The translations under genes were made by a program, and so were the position numbers. From positions 620,001-684,000 of the forward strand of contig NZ_FNKO01000001.1 of NCBI RefSeq assembly GCF_900100925.1: a stretch of 64,000 nucleotides of DNA, read 5' to 3'. Shown here in pieces: positions 26,387 to 35,708 of the stretch (positions are counted from its first letter, which is position 1; each line of letters begins with the position of its first letter). The notes beneath the pieces were generated by a model. That model had not been told where the DNA came from. It made no database searches and was given only the letters and a program-made list of their open reading frames with translations. This stretch comes from Actinopolyspora saharensis (GTDB taxonomy: Bacteria > Actinomycetota > Actinomycetes > Mycobacteriales > Pseudonocardiaceae).

Positions 26387-27946
26387 ATGGCGAGGGCTGG
26401 TTGGGACGTCATCGTGGTGGGGGCGGGTTCCGCGGGGGCTGCGCTCGCTGCTCGTTCCGCGCGGAGGGGCAAACGGGTCCTGCTGCTCGAGGCCGGTTCC
26501 GATTACCGCTCGGCCGAGATGCCCGAGGAGTGGCGCTCGCCGAACCCGGCCGTGGCGCTGCTGCATCCCACGGCCGCCGCAGGCATGGTCTGGGCGGGTC
26601 TGGACGCCGCGCGCACCGAGAAGCAGTCCGCCGCCCCGTACTGGCGCGGCCGGGGCGCCGGTGGCAGTTCGTCGATCAACGGGCAGATCGCCATCCGCCC
26701 TCCGCTGGAGGACTTCGAGGACTGGTCCGGGCACGGGTGCGCGGGCTGGTCACCGGAGGAGGTGCTGCCCTACTTCGCTCGTCTCGAGGACGACGAGGAG
26801 TTCGGCGACGAGCCGTACCACGGGCGGGGTGGGCCGACCCCGATCCATCGCACGCCCGCGGAGCACTGGGGCGGGGTCGACGGGGCACTCGCCCGGTCCG
26901 CGCTGGCCGCGGGGCACGAGTGGGCCGCAGACGTGAACGCGCCGCGGGCGACGGGGGTCTCGCCGTACCCGATCAACTCCCGCCACGGCCGCCGGGTCTC
27001 GGTCAACGACGCCTACCTCGAGGCGGCGCGCGAGTTGGAGACCCTCACCGTTCGCGGTGACGCGCTCGTGGACCGGGTGCTGTTCGAGGGCGCTCGCGCG
27101 GTCGGTGTCAGCGCCGTCGTCGGCGGAGCGGAGGTGGCCGAGTACGCCGAGACCGTGGTGCTCAGCGCGGGCGCGATCCACTCCCCGGCGATCCTGCTGC
27201 GGTCCGGGCTGGGCCCTGCTCGGCACTTGAGCGAGCTGGGGATCGAGGTCCGGCAGGACCTCCCGGTCGGGAACGGCCTGCAGGATCACCCGATGGCGCT
27301 GGTCTCGCTGCCTCTGACGGCGGAGGCGGGCATCAGCACGCCGCACGATCGCCACACCAACGTCTGCGTGCGCTGGAGCAGCGGTGGCCCGTTCGCGAAC
27401 GATCTGATGTACGTCGCGCTCAACCAGAACGTGCTGGCCATGAGCGAGGCCGATGGCAGCGCCGCCCGGGGCGGTTTCGGCGTCTGGCTCAACCGGGCCC
27501 ACTCCCGCGGTGCGGTGCGGCTGGTCTCGGCGGATCCGGGGGAGCAGCCGCGGGTGCGGCAGCGGATGCTCTCCGACGAGCGGGACCGGTCGCGGCTGCG
27601 CGCGGGGCTGCGGGCTCTGGTCGGGCTGGCCGAACGGCCCGAGGTGACCGCGATCCTGGCGGGGTCGCTCGAGCAGGAGAACGCGGCGCTGTTCGGTGTG
27701 CTCGACAGGGACGGCGAGCTCGACGAGCACCTGCTCTCGACGGTGGTCGATGCCCAGCACGGCACCAGCACCTGCCGGATGGGATCGGCCGCGGAGGCCG
27801 ACGCGGTCGTCGATCCCTCCTGCCGCGTGCTCGGTGTGGACAACCTGCGCGTGGTCGACGCGTCGATTTTCCCGTCCGTGCCGCGGGCCAACACGAACCT
27901 GGCCACCATCATGCTCGGCGAGCTCATGGCCGACCGGATCGACTGA
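26387..27946 (+). CDS. GMC-family FAD oxidoreductase (choline dehydrogenase-like)
   Basis: 519 residues. The FAD-binding N-terminus (VIVVGAGSAGAALAAR), the GMC signature region GRGAGGSSSINGQIA, and the C-terminal active-site His in QHGTSTCRMG with Asn in ANTNLATIM are all present. GMC enzymes oxidise alcohols such as choline to aldehydes. The ATG at 26387 has GGGAG six bases upstream. The next gene codes an aldehyde dehydrogenase, so the pair probably converts an alcohol to an acid. Substrate identity is not determined; choline is one option suggested by the GbsR-like regulator. Confidence 0.9.
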   Translation: MARAGWDVIVVGAGSAGAALAARSARRGKRVLLLEAGSDYRSAEMPEEWRSPNPAVALLHPTAAAGMVWAGLDAARTEKQSAAPYWRGRGAGGSSSINGQIAIRPPLEDFEDWSGHGCAGWSPEEVLPYFARLEDDEEFGDEPYHGRGGPTPIHRTPAEHWGGVDGALARSALAAGHEWAADVNAPRATGVSPYPINSRHGRRVSVNDAYLEAARELETLTVRGDALVDRVLFEGARAVGVSAVVGGAEVAEYAETVVLSAGAIHSPAILLRSGLGPARHLSELGIEVRQDLPVGNGLQDHPMALVSLPLTAEAGISTPHDRHTNVCVRWSSGGPFANDLMYVALNQNVLAMSEADGSAARGGFGVWLNRAHSRGAVRLVSADPGEQPRVRQRMLSDERDRSRLRAGLRALVGLAERPEVTAILAGSLEQENAALFGVLDRDGELDEHLLSTVVDAQHGTSTCRMGSAAEADAVVDPSCRVLGVDNLRVVDASIFPSVPRANTNLATIMLGELMADRID

Positions 27947-28030
27947 AGGCGTCGTCCCGTCGGGCGGACCTCCCGGCCCGTGGTCCGCGGACTCCCGGGG
28001 ATCAAGACACAGCGAAGGAGCACTGCTGGC

Positions 28031-29464
28031 ATGCGGACGTTGCAGAACCTGATCGGCGGCGGGTGGCGGGACTCCGCGAGCCCGGAGGCGTTCGATCTGG
28101 TGAATCCCGCGACCGAGGAGGCGATCGCCCGCGTGCCGGGTGGATCGCCGGAGGACGTCGACCGCGCGGTCGAGGCGGCTCACCGGGCGCAGTCCGCCTG
28201 GGCCGAACTGCCCGTGGCCGAGCGCGTCGCGTGGATCCGCGCCCGGGCCGATGTCATCGCCGAGCACGCCGAGGAGCTGGCCGAGCTCGAGTGCCGGGAA
28301 ATGGGCAAACCCGTTGCTCTGGGGCGTTCTTTCGTCGAAGGGGCGGTGGACACGCTCAAGAACTCGGCCACGGAGGCGTTGTCCTACGAGTTCGAGCGGA
28401 CCGTTGTCGTGTCGGACGACAGTCGCGTCAGGGTGCTGCGGCATCCGCTGGGTGCCGCAGCAGTGATCACGCCGTGGAACTTCCCGGTGGCGATGGTGCT
28501 CGGGATTCTCGGTCCGCTGTTGGCGGCGGGCAACACCGTGGTCGTCAAGCCCTCGGAGCGCTCGCCGATGGCCGTCGCGCGCCTGTTCGAGCTGCTCGAC
28601 CTCCCCGCCGGGGTGGTGAACCTCGTTCTCGGGGACGTGCGGGCCGGTCAACCGTTGGCCGAGCACGAGCGGATCCAGCTGGTGCACTTCACCGGTTCGG
28701 TCGGGGCGGGGCGTCGCGTCGGTGCCGGTGCCGGGGAGCGGTTGCACCGGTCGGTCCTCGAACTCGGCGGCAAGGATCCCGTCGTGGTCGATGCGGGGGT
28801 CGATCCGGTGGCCACGGCTTCGGCCGTCGCGTTCGGGGCCTTCGTCAACACCGGCCAGATCTGCACGTCGATGGAGCGCGTCTACGTCCACCGCGCTATC
28901 GCCGCGGAGTTCGTCGAGGCGCTGGTGGAGGTGGCCGGAACGTACGCCTTCGGTGACGGCCGCGCGCCCGACACGGTGCTGGGCCCGCTGGTCAGCGAAG
29001 GTCAGCGGGATCTCGTCCGGCACCACGTCGACGACGCCGTGCAGCGCGGTGCGACGGTCCGAACCGGAGGAGTCGTGCCGGAGCGGAGGGGGTTTTTCTA
29101 CCCGGCCACCGTGTTGACCGACGTCGACGAGTCGATGCTGGTCATGACGGAGGAGACGTTCGGTCCGCTCGCTCCGGTCGTCGTTGTCGACTCGTTCGAG
29201 GAGGGGATCGAGCGCGCCTCCCGTTCGCGGTTCGGGCTCGCCGCGACCGTCTACACCGACGACCCGGAGCACATGGCCGCGGCCGAGCGCATTCCCGCCG
29301 GGGTGACCTGGGTCAACCAGTGGCAGGGCGGTGGTCCGGAGATGGTGTACGAACCGGCCGGTGACAGCGGGATGGGAGCGACCGGTGCCCGGGCCTCCTA
29401 CGATGCCGCCACGCGTTCCGCCTCGGTGCACATCGCGGCAGCCCCGGCGCGGAGCACCGCATGA
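28031..29464 (+). CDS. NAD(P)-dependent aldehyde dehydrogenase
   Basis: 477 residues, full length for the family. The N-terminal cofactor segment TPWNFPVAM, the cofactor loop FTGSVGAGR, the general base Glu in LELGGKDP, and the catalytic Cys in NTGQICTSMERV are all visible, as is EETFGPLAPV. It oxidises an aldehyde to the acid, probably the product of the upstream GMC enzyme. Its end overlaps the M20 hydrolase start in an ATGA junction. Confidence 0.93.
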   Translation: MRTLQNLIGGGWRDSASPEAFDLVNPATEEAIARVPGGSPEDVDRAVEAAHRAQSAWAELPVAERVAWIRARADVIAEHAEELAELECREMGKPVALGRSFVEGAVDTLKNSATEALSYEFERTVVVSDDSRVRVLRHPLGAAAVITPWNFPVAMVLGILGPLLAAGNTVVVKPSERSPMAVARLFELLDLPAGVVNLVLGDVRAGQPLAEHERIQLVHFTGSVGAGRRVGAGAGERLHRSVLELGGKDPVVVDAGVDPVATASAVAFGAFVNTGQICTSMERVYVHRAIAAEFVEALVEVAGTYAFGDGRAPDTVLGPLVSEGQRDLVRHHVDDAVQRGATVRTGGVVPERRGFFYPATVLTDVDESMLVMTEETFGPLAPVVVVDSFEEGIERASRSRFGLAATVYTDDPEHMAAAERIPAGVTWVNQWQGGGPEMVYEPAGDSGMGATGARASYDAATRSASVHIAAAPARSTA

Positions 29465-30609
29465 CGTTCAGCCGCGCCGGGGCCCGGAGCGCCGTTCAAC
29501 GGCGGATCCGCGAGTCCGCTCAGCCGTTGGTGGGGCTTTCGCACCGCATCCACGCCCATCCCGAACTGGCCTTCGAGGAGGAGCGGGCCAGCGCCTGGGT
29601 CGCCGACGCGTTGAGCACGGCCGGTTTCGAGGTGCGGCACGGTTGCTGCGGTCTGCCGACCGCGGTGCGGGCGACGGTCGGTTCCGGGCCGCTGCACCTC
29701 GGTTTCTGTGCCGAGTACGACGCGTTGCCCGAGCTCGGCCACGCCTGCGGGCACAACGTCATCGCGGCGGCTGCCGTGGGGGCCGGAATCGGGGTGGCCG
29801 AGCTCGTCGACGAGCTGGGGTTGACCGTGACCGTGCTGGGCACCCCGGCCGAGGAGGGCGGTGGTGGCAAGGTGTTCATGCTCGACCGCGGTGCCTTCGA
29901 CGGGCTCGACGCCGCCATGATGGTGCATCCCGCCGCGGTCGAGACGACCGCGATGCCGGGGGTTGCCACCGCCCAGTTCGACGTGAGCTACCGGGGCAGG
30001 TCCGCCCACGCGGGGATGCGTCCCGAGCTCGGCATCAACGCCGCCGACGCGCTCACGATCGCGCAGGTGGCCATCGGGCTGCTGCGTCAGCAGACCCGCG
30101 GCGTCGACCTCGTTCAAGGCATCGTGACCGAGGCCGGTTCCGCGGCCAACGTCATCCCGGAGAGCAGCCGTGGCCGGTGGATCGTCCGTTCGGACACCCC
30201 GGAGGCGCTGGCGCAGTTGAAGCAACGGGTGCAACGCTGCTTCGAGGCCGGTGCCCTGGGAACCGGGGCCGAGCTGACCACCTGGCCCCTCGGGCCGGAT
30301 TATGCCGACCTGCGTCCCGATGCGGAGCTGCTGGCGCTGTACCGGGCCAATGCCGAAGCGCTCGGCCGCACCTTTCCCGAGCTGCCCGCGGGGATCGCGG
30401 GCGCGGCCACCGACATGGGCAACGTCTCCCACCGGATCCCCACGATTCATCCCATGCTCGGGCTCGACTGCCACCCCGCGGTCAACCACCAGCCCGAGTT
30501 CACCGCCGCCTGCATCACCCCGGAGGCCGATCGCGCCGTTCTCGACGGGGCCACCGCGATGGCCTGGACCGCCGTCGATCTCGCCACCACGGGTGCGGTC
30601 GGCGGTTGA
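29461..30609 (+). CDS. M20-family metal-dependent amidohydrolase
   Basis: 382 residues. Metal-binding motifs of M20 amidohydrolases are present: HAHPELAFEE at the start, HACGHNV and TPAEEGGGGK, with the dimerisation-domain segment YRGRSAHAGM. The sequence most resembles AbgB/IAA-amino-acid hydrolase types, which cleave acylated amino acids. Translational overlap with the aldehyde dehydrogenase puts it in the same pathway. It could release an amino alcohol or acid from an amide substrate. Confidence 0.88.
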   Translation: MTFSRAGARSAVQRRIRESAQPLVGLSHRIHAHPELAFEEERASAWVADALSTAGFEVRHGCCGLPTAVRATVGSGPLHLGFCAEYDALPELGHACGHNVIAAAAVGAGIGVAELVDELGLTVTVLGTPAEEGGGGKVFMLDRGAFDGLDAAMMVHPAAVETTAMPGVATAQFDVSYRGRSAHAGMRPELGINAADALTIAQVAIGLLRQQTRGVDLVQGIVTEAGSAANVIPESSRGRWIVRSDTPEALAQLKQRVQRCFEAGALGTGAELTTWPLGPDYADLRPDAELLALYRANAEALGRTFPELPAGIAGAATDMGNVSHRIPTIHPMLGLDCHPAVNHQPEFTAACITPEADRAVLDGATAMAWTAVDLATTGAVGG

Positions 30610-30949
30610 GTCGGCACCGGTGCCGCGGCGTGGGGCGGTATCAGGGGAGTCCGGTCGAGACCGGACGCTGGAGGACCTCGGGGCGAACTGTGTCCACAGT
30701 GGATCACCACGCTGGTGGTGGTGCTGCGCAGCGAGCACGTCGAAGGAACATCGGGGTGAGCCGCATCGCCGTCCCGGAGGGGCACTACCGTCGGAGAGCG
30801 CTGCTCCACGCGGTGTGCTCACTCGGTCTGCTCGGCGCCATCGATGGCTGGTTCTCATCCGGTCGTGGGGCGGGGTTCGGTCGCGCGTTACCGCCACGCC
30901 AGGCGCGGTGACCAGGCTGGCGGCGACCACAACCCGCTAGGAGAACACT
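30610..30949. other. Intergenic stretch with stem-loops
   Basis: About 340 bases with no gene. It holds a 12-base palindrome right after the M20 stop (30613-30624) and a better stem-loop at 30649-30666; the rest presumably carries the promoter of the phosphoesterase gene. Confidence 0.5.
30649..30666 (+). terminator. Stem-loop after the GMC/ALDH/M20 operon
   Basis: GTCCGGT-CGAG-ACCGGAC is a perfect 7-base stem with a 4-base loop 40 bases downstream of the last gene. It has no T-run. Confidence 0.45.
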
Positions 30950-32827
30950 GTGGACAGATCTTCCGGCTCTCCTGACGTCACCCGCCGCAGTTTGTTCCGC
31001 GCCGCGGCGGGCACCTCCGCCGCGGTGGCGGCGTCGTCGGTCACCGCGGCCGGTGCCGCGGCTGACTCGGCCGCCGCGCAGGGACGGGGGCGCGGCCACT
31101 CCGACGGTTCCGGCTTCACGCTGGCCGTGATGCCGGACACGCAGTACCTGATCGACGAGGGCGGTTCGGATCCCGAACCGGTGCGCGCGGGGCTGCGGTG
31201 GGTGGCACACCGGCATCAGAAGCAGCAGGTGGCCTTCCTGGCCCACCTCGGCGACGTGACCGAGCACGGCACCGAGCAGGAGATGCGCACCGCCGATGAG
31301 GTGTTCCGCGGCATCGGCCGCAAGTTGCCCTACAGCGTGCTGGGCGGCAACCACGACGTCTCCGGCGACGACCAGCGCGGTGACACGCCCTATCTGCGGA
31401 CGTTCGGGCCGGACCGGTTCGCCGGGATGAGCACGTACGGAGGCTCCTCGCCGGACGGCTACAACAGTTACCACCTCTTCGAGGGAGGTGGGCGGCGCTG
31501 GCTGCTGCTCGCGCTGGACTGGCGCGTCTCCGACCGCGGGATGCGGTGGGCGCAGGGCGTGCTGGACGAGCACCCCGAGCTGCCCGCGATTCTGACCACC
31601 CACGACCTGGTGTGGGCCGACGACGACGGGATGGCGCACCTGTCCGAGCACGGGCGCGGGTTATGGGACGGGCTCATCCGCGGCAACGACCAGATCTTTC
31701 TGGCGATCGGTGGGCACTACTGGCCGTGCGGCCGCACCACGCTGACCAACGACGCGGGCAACGCCGTGCACCTGCACCTGGCCAACTACCAGGACCGCTA
31801 CTACGGCGGCGCCGGGATGATCCGGTCGTACTCGTTCGACCCGGCGCGCGGGATGATCGACGTGGAGACGTTCTCGCCGTGGTTGCGCGAGCAGCGGGCC
31901 GCCCGGCTCGCGCCGCTGGAGGCCGAGAACGCGGAGCTGACCACGACCGTGGACCGGTTCGGCGTCGAGATCGACTTCGCGGAGCGGTTCGCGGGGTTCG
32001 CCCCACCGGTCTCGTGGGAGCGCCCGGCCACGGAGGTGCTGGGCCGCGACACCGTGGCCTACTGGCGGTTCGACCGCTCGGGCTTCGTCGCCGGCGACGA
32101 CGGTGCCCCGGTGGCGGCGGGCGCGGTCGCGCGGGACCTGAGCGGCAACGGCAACGACCTGACCGTGCAACGCCTGCACGACGGGCCGCCGGAGGTGCTG
32201 ACCTTCTCGGCCGAGCACCACGACGCCGCGCCCGCGCACGCGAGCCTGCGGTTCGACGGCGGCCAGGACCCGAATCGGGGAGCGGTGCTGCGGACGGGGA
32301 AGGACGCGCCGATCAACAGCATGGGCTTCACCCGGGGTTACACCATAGAGACGTTCCTCAAGCTGCCCGATCCGTTCCGGGGGTCGCACGCCTGGATGGG
32401 CGTTTTCGGCTGGGAGGGCCGCGCGGGGGACGCGGGCAAGAACGGCGGCTACTCGCCCGACGACGCGCCGTGCAGCCTCGCCCTGTCCAGTGAGCGGTTC
32501 CTCCAGTTCGTGGTGTACCCGCACAACGTCGACGACGACCCCACGTGCTGGAGCCACGCGCTGCCGCTCGGGCAGTGGGTGCACGTGGCCGTGGTCAACG
32601 ACGGCGGGCACACCACCGTGTACGTGGACCGCTCGCAGGTGGTGCGCAACGCCACCGCCCGGTCGACGGGGATCACCACGCTCGGCGAGCCGTTCGCGCT
32701 CGGGGGCAAGCAGAGCGCGGGGCGTTACGGGCAGGGGTTCCACGGTTCGCTGGGCGATACCCGGATCACCGCCCGCGCGCTGCGGCCCGCGGAGTTCCTC
32801 AGCGCGGTGGGCTCCGGCAGCGGGTGA
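30950..32827 (+). CDS. Tat-exported calcineurin-like phosphoesterase with LamG domain
   Basis: 625 residues. A twin-arginine signal (TRRSLFRAAA) is followed by an Ala-rich hydrophobic segment to about residue 45. The metallophosphatase core has its motifs in order: VMPDTQYL, HLGDVTEHG, GGNHDVSG, TTHDLVW and IGGHYW. From about residue 370 a concanavalin/LamG-type beta domain follows (YTIETFLKL, then GQWVHVAVVNDGGHTTVYVD), which in other proteins binds glycans. The start GTG has GGAG six bases upstream. It is probably a secreted phosphodiesterase or phosphatase acting on an extracellular or wall-linked substrate. Confidence 0.9.
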   Translation: MDRSSGSPDVTRRSLFRAAAGTSAAVAASSVTAAGAAADSAAAQGRGRGHSDGSGFTLAVMPDTQYLIDEGGSDPEPVRAGLRWVAHRHQKQQVAFLAHLGDVTEHGTEQEMRTADEVFRGIGRKLPYSVLGGNHDVSGDDQRGDTPYLRTFGPDRFAGMSTYGGSSPDGYNSYHLFEGGGRRWLLLALDWRVSDRGMRWAQGVLDEHPELPAILTTHDLVWADDDGMAHLSEHGRGLWDGLIRGNDQIFLAIGGHYWPCGRTTLTNDAGNAVHLHLANYQDRYYGGAGMIRSYSFDPARGMIDVETFSPWLREQRAARLAPLEAENAELTTTVDRFGVEIDFAERFAGFAPPVSWERPATEVLGRDTVAYWRFDRSGFVAGDDGAPVAAGAVARDLSGNGNDLTVQRLHDGPPEVLTFSAEHHDAAPAHASLRFDGGQDPNRGAVLRTGKDAPINSMGFTRGYTIETFLKLPDPFRGSHAWMGVFGWEGRAGDAGKNGGYSPDDAPCSLALSSERFLQFVVYPHNVDDDPTCWSHALPLGQWVHVAVVNDGGHTTVYVDRSQVVRNATARSTGITTLGEPFALGGKQSAGRYGQGFHGSLGDTRITARALRPAEFLSAVGSGSG

Positions 32828-32901
32828 GGCGTTGATCGGACGAAGCCCTGAGGCACGGGCGGGTCACGAGGAGCGCGGCCGGCCCGGTGCCCACTGGGTC
32901 A

Positions 32902-33067
32902 TTACCAGGGGCGCACGCCGCCGTAGAAGGTGTTCTCGCCGAGCTTGTGCGTCTTGCTCATGACCCTGTCGGGGTTGTCCCCGGTGTTGCCCTCTATCAG
33001 TGTGACCTTCTCGCCCTGGATCTTCTCGACCACACCGATGTGGTGGCTGGAGTCGGGGATCGCCGGG
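32902..33067 (-). pseudogene. C-terminal fragment of a CHAP-type amidase gene
   Basis: About 55 codons ending in TAA match the end of the intact gene at 39435-40055 almost base for base (YGGVRPW at the C-terminus, GEKVTLIEGNTGD upstream). The fragment starts abruptly at the CTAG beside the insertion sequence, and no N-terminal part is present on the far side. It is a remnant of a second copy. Confidence 0.8.
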
Positions 33068-33955
33068 CTAGGGCGTGACTGATGGTTGAGTCCGGAGCCA
33101 GATGAGGATGCTGGCCAGTGTCAGGCTGGCGTGGAAGTAGCAGGCTTTCTTGTGGAATCGGGTAGCGATGCCGCGCCATTGCTTGAGGCGGTTGATGCCC
33201 CGTTCGACGACGTTGCGCTGTCGGTAGGCAACGGGATCGAACGTGGGCGGCCGTCCGCCTTGCGAGCCACGCCGGCGACGGTGCCCGGCCTGATCGGCTG
33301 GTTCCGGGATGGTGGCCGCAACACCCCGACGCCGCAGATGAGTCCGGATCGCCCGCGAGGAGTACGCCTTATCGGCGATCACCCGCACCGGCCGAGAACG
33401 AGGGCGTCCACGACCGCTACGAGGAACGGATAGCCCCTCCAGCAGCGGCAGACACTGCGGCGCATCACCGGCCTGCCCCGGAGTCACCAGCACGGTCAAC
33501 GGCCGACCATGCCCGTCAACAGCGAGGTGGATCTTGGTACTCAGCCCACCGCGGGAGCGTCCGAGGGCTTGTGAACGCCCCCTTCTGTTCCGGCGGCGTG
33601 CTGGTGCGCCCGCACCACGGTCGAGTCGATGCTGACCGTCCCATCCAGCTCACCGGCGGCGTCGGCGGCACGCTGCAGCTCAGTCAAGATCCGATCCCAG
33701 ATCCCCTGCTCGGCCCACCGGTAGAACCGGTGCTGCACTCCTCTGCCACGGGCCGAACCGCTCCGGCAGGTCTCGCCACGGACAGCCGGTGCGATCTTTG
33801 AAGATCATGCCCTCGAGCACCTGCCTGTGCTCTCGCCACCGACCACCCCGCTGGCGCTTCACCTGCGGCAACAGCGGCTCCAACCGCGCCCACTCCCGAC
33901 CTGACAACTCCCCGTACGACACACCCAACCAACGAAACCAAGATCCATCAGTCAC
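33068..33955 (-). pseudogene. IS5-family transposase in three reading-frame segments
   Basis: The N-terminal part (33955 to about 33740) has the family helix region WARLEPLLPQ and CPWRDLPERFG. The middle (to 33541) has the first catalytic Asp in SIDSTVVRAHQH. The last part (to 33068) has the second Asp in VIADKAYSS and the Glu in NVVERGINRLKQWRG. The first join needs a +1 or -2 shift after WQ near 33740, the second a -1 shift near the run of five G about 33590-33560. One shift could be programmed, as in some IS5 relatives; two suggest decay. The last stop codon, TAG, is supplied by the flanking CTAG. Confidence 0.75.
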
Positions 33956-33958
33956 GCT
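33072..33958 (-). mobile_element. IS5-type insertion sequence, 887 bp
   Basis: Terminal inverted repeats GGCGTGACTGATGG (33072-33085) and its complement at 33945-33958 match at 13 of 14 bases. CTAG stands directly outside each end (33068-33071 and 33959-33962), fitting the 4-base YTAR target of IS5 relatives. It contains the transposase frames above. The genes on the two sides are unrelated fragments. Confidence 0.85.
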
Positions 33959-33962
33959 CTAG

Positions 33963-34143
33963 CCGTCCGCCCCGCTCCACGGTTGTCGAAGGCGAGCAGG
34001 CGATAGCGGTCCGAGAGCCCGCCGAGCTGGAACTGCCAGGACTCCACGGTGTCGTCCAGTCCGCCGATGAGCAGGGCGTTCGTTTTTTGGCCCGCCTGTT
34101 CGGTCCGGAGGTCGAGTTCCCCGGCGCGGGTATGCGTGCCCAT
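33963..34143 (-). pseudogene. N-terminal fragment of an alpha/beta hydrolase gene
   Basis: About 60 codons from ATG at 34143 (MGTHTRAGELDLRTEQ) run through TNALLIGG, ESWQFQLGGLSDRY and AFDNRGAGRT, the usual start of an alpha/beta hydrolase of the 3-oxoadipate enol-lactonase type. The frame then enters the insertion sequence and stops. Catalytic residues are lost, so the gene is dead. Confidence 0.75.
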
Positions 34144-34648
34144 TCCTAACCATCCTGTCCACTGTCGTGCCACTTCCGCATGTACGTGGCGGGCGTGAGC
34201 GGGGGCATCGGGGTCGAAGAAGCGCGCGTGGAAATCCGGTTCCGGGGAGCGCGCCCGGAGATAGGTGAGGACCAGTACCTTCGGCACCGCTGTTTCGGGG
34301 AGCTGCTCGAGAGGGCCGAGGACATCTTCCTCCCGCCGTCTCTGCCCTCCCCGTACGGTGGGTGGCTCCCAGCCCTGCTGACGTCTCGGTGAGCGCGTAC
34401 CGTTCCGTGAAGGTCAGCGGGCACGCCGTGAGCCGCGGCTGCCTCGTTCGCGGGGTGCGTCGACCGTATTCCTCGCACCACGCCCTCCCCGCCGTGATCT
34501 CACGCCGAGGTGCCACCCCGCCCCATTGCTCGGGGGCTCGGCCACCCCGCAGCGTGCTCGGCGCTCGTGTGCTTAGCTGCCTCGTAGTGGCGCGGGGCAC
34601 CGGTCCAGTGGAAACCTCGGTTCGGAAGATCTTTCCGGAAGGAGTACC
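34144..34648. other. Stretch with possible gene remnant
   Basis: About 500 bases without an intact gene. On the minus strand about 34150-34350 shows coding-like third positions (reading LEQLPETAVPKVLVLTY, then ARFFDPDAPAHARH). A different frame gives a tail MRKWHDSGQDG ending in TAG at 34146, three bases from the hydrolase fragment's ATG. This looks like a frameshifted gene that once preceded the hydrolase in an operon; I do not recognise it. The plus-strand promoter for the next gene lies at the right end. Confidence 0.35.
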
Positions 34649-35125
34649 GTGCAGACGTTCCTTCCCTGGCCGGATTTCGCGGCGGTCGCGCGAGTCCTCG
34701 ATCCACGGCGGCTGGGCAAGCAGCGAGTGGAAGCGTTGCAGGTGCTGCGTGCCCTGACCGTCGTCCATTACGGTTGGCGCCATCACCCCGCCGCGAGCAT
34801 GTGGGCCGGGTACGAGGAGGCACTGACCCGCTATGGTCTCGAGATCTGCCGGGTCTGGTGTGCCACCGGGCGAGCCGACACGTGTGCCGCGTCGCTGCGA
34901 GCGGATCTGTCCAGCAGTCTCGGGTTGGAGAGCGTGCGCACGCAGGACGCGCTGGTCGAGGCTGGGGAGCTGCCGCCGTGGCTCGGTGATCCGGTGTTTC
35001 ACCGCGCCCACCAATCGGCGCTGGTGCGTAAAGCCCCCGAGTACTACGAGGAGTGGTTTCCCGACGTGCCTCCCGATCTCCCCGCCGTTTGGCCGGTGTC
35101 CGACAGGCCGCGCCGCACGCCGTGA
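34649..35125 (+). CDS. MSMEG_6728-family protein (endonuclease V/pyrimidine dimer glycosylase-like)
   Basis: 158 residues. The N-terminus MQTFLPWPDF, the DPRRLGKQRVEALQVLRAL segment and the HHPAASMWAGYEEAL segment are characteristic of the MSMEG_6728 group, which is related to T4 endonuclease V-type pyrimidine dimer glycosylases. The conserved early RRLGKQR and following Glu fit that relation, but repair activity is not shown for this protein. The start is GTG at 34649, with a strong GGAAGGAG site five bases upstream. Confidence 0.78.
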   Translation: MQTFLPWPDFAAVARVLDPRRLGKQRVEALQVLRALTVVHYGWRHHPAASMWAGYEEALTRYGLEICRVWCATGRADTCAASLRADLSSSLGLESVRTQDALVEAGELPPWLGDPVFHRAHQSALVRKAPEYYEEWFPDVPPDLPAVWPVSDRPRRTP

Positions 35126-35303
35126 GCTCCCGTTCCGAAGGAACGCGAGTTCTTTTCTCATCCTGCGGCGAGATCCCTGCGGGAGCCGGCTTGCCCTCGC
35201 GGCTGTCTTGTCGCTCGACCGTATGTCGCGGGGTGCCGCCGAACGGCGCGTTTTCGGAGGGGGCTTCGCCGGGCTCGTACCTACGGCGGTTTTCCCGGTG
35301 GGC

Positions 35304-35708
35304 TCATGCGGGGTTGGTGCTTCTTCCCTCGATCTGGCGTTTGATGTTGGCCAGGGTCTGCTCCAAACCCGCGCGGACTCCTGGACCATCGGCCCGTTCG
35401 GTGTGCAGCGAGACCGTCACAGTGGATTGTCCGTCTCCGGCCTCGGCGACCTCGAGTTCGCCGTGGTACTGATTATCGCCCTCGGTGCCCCAGCGCATCG
35501 AGCGGGACGAAGTGTCGATTTCGAGCCAGGCCTCGCCCTCGCGGCGTTGCCCCTCGACCTGGGCCACCGTGTGCACGGTGTATTGCCCGGTGGACTCGAC
35601 GGAGACCATTCCCTCGAAGTAGTCGGGCAGCCGGTTCACGTCGGCGAGGTATTCGAACAAGGACGCTGCGTCGGTGCGCACGGTGGCGCTGTGTTGGTAG
35701 TCACCCAT
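35304..35708 (-). CDS. SRPBCC-family (polyketide cyclase/START-like) protein
   Basis: 134 residues. The layout is that of small SRPBCC proteins: N-terminal HSATVRTDAASLFEYLADV, central strands, and a C-terminal long helix (VRAGLEQTLANIKRQIEG). The fold forms a pocket for a hydrophobic ligand; many relatives have no known function. It stands alone and converges on the MSMEG_6728-family gene. The ATG at 35708 is the only sensible start. Confidence 0.8.
   Translation of the reverse strand: MGDYQHSATVRTDAASLFEYLADVNRLPDYFEGMVSVESTGQYTVHTVAQVEGQRREGEAWLEIDTSSRSMRWGTEGDNQYHGELEVAEAGDGQSTVTVSLHTERADGPGVRAGLEQTLANIKRQIEGRSTNPA

Noticed and set aside
26750..29431. 893-codon minus-strand open frame
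   Set aside because: Antisense to the GMC oxidoreductase and aldehyde dehydrogenase genes, both intact with catalytic residues.
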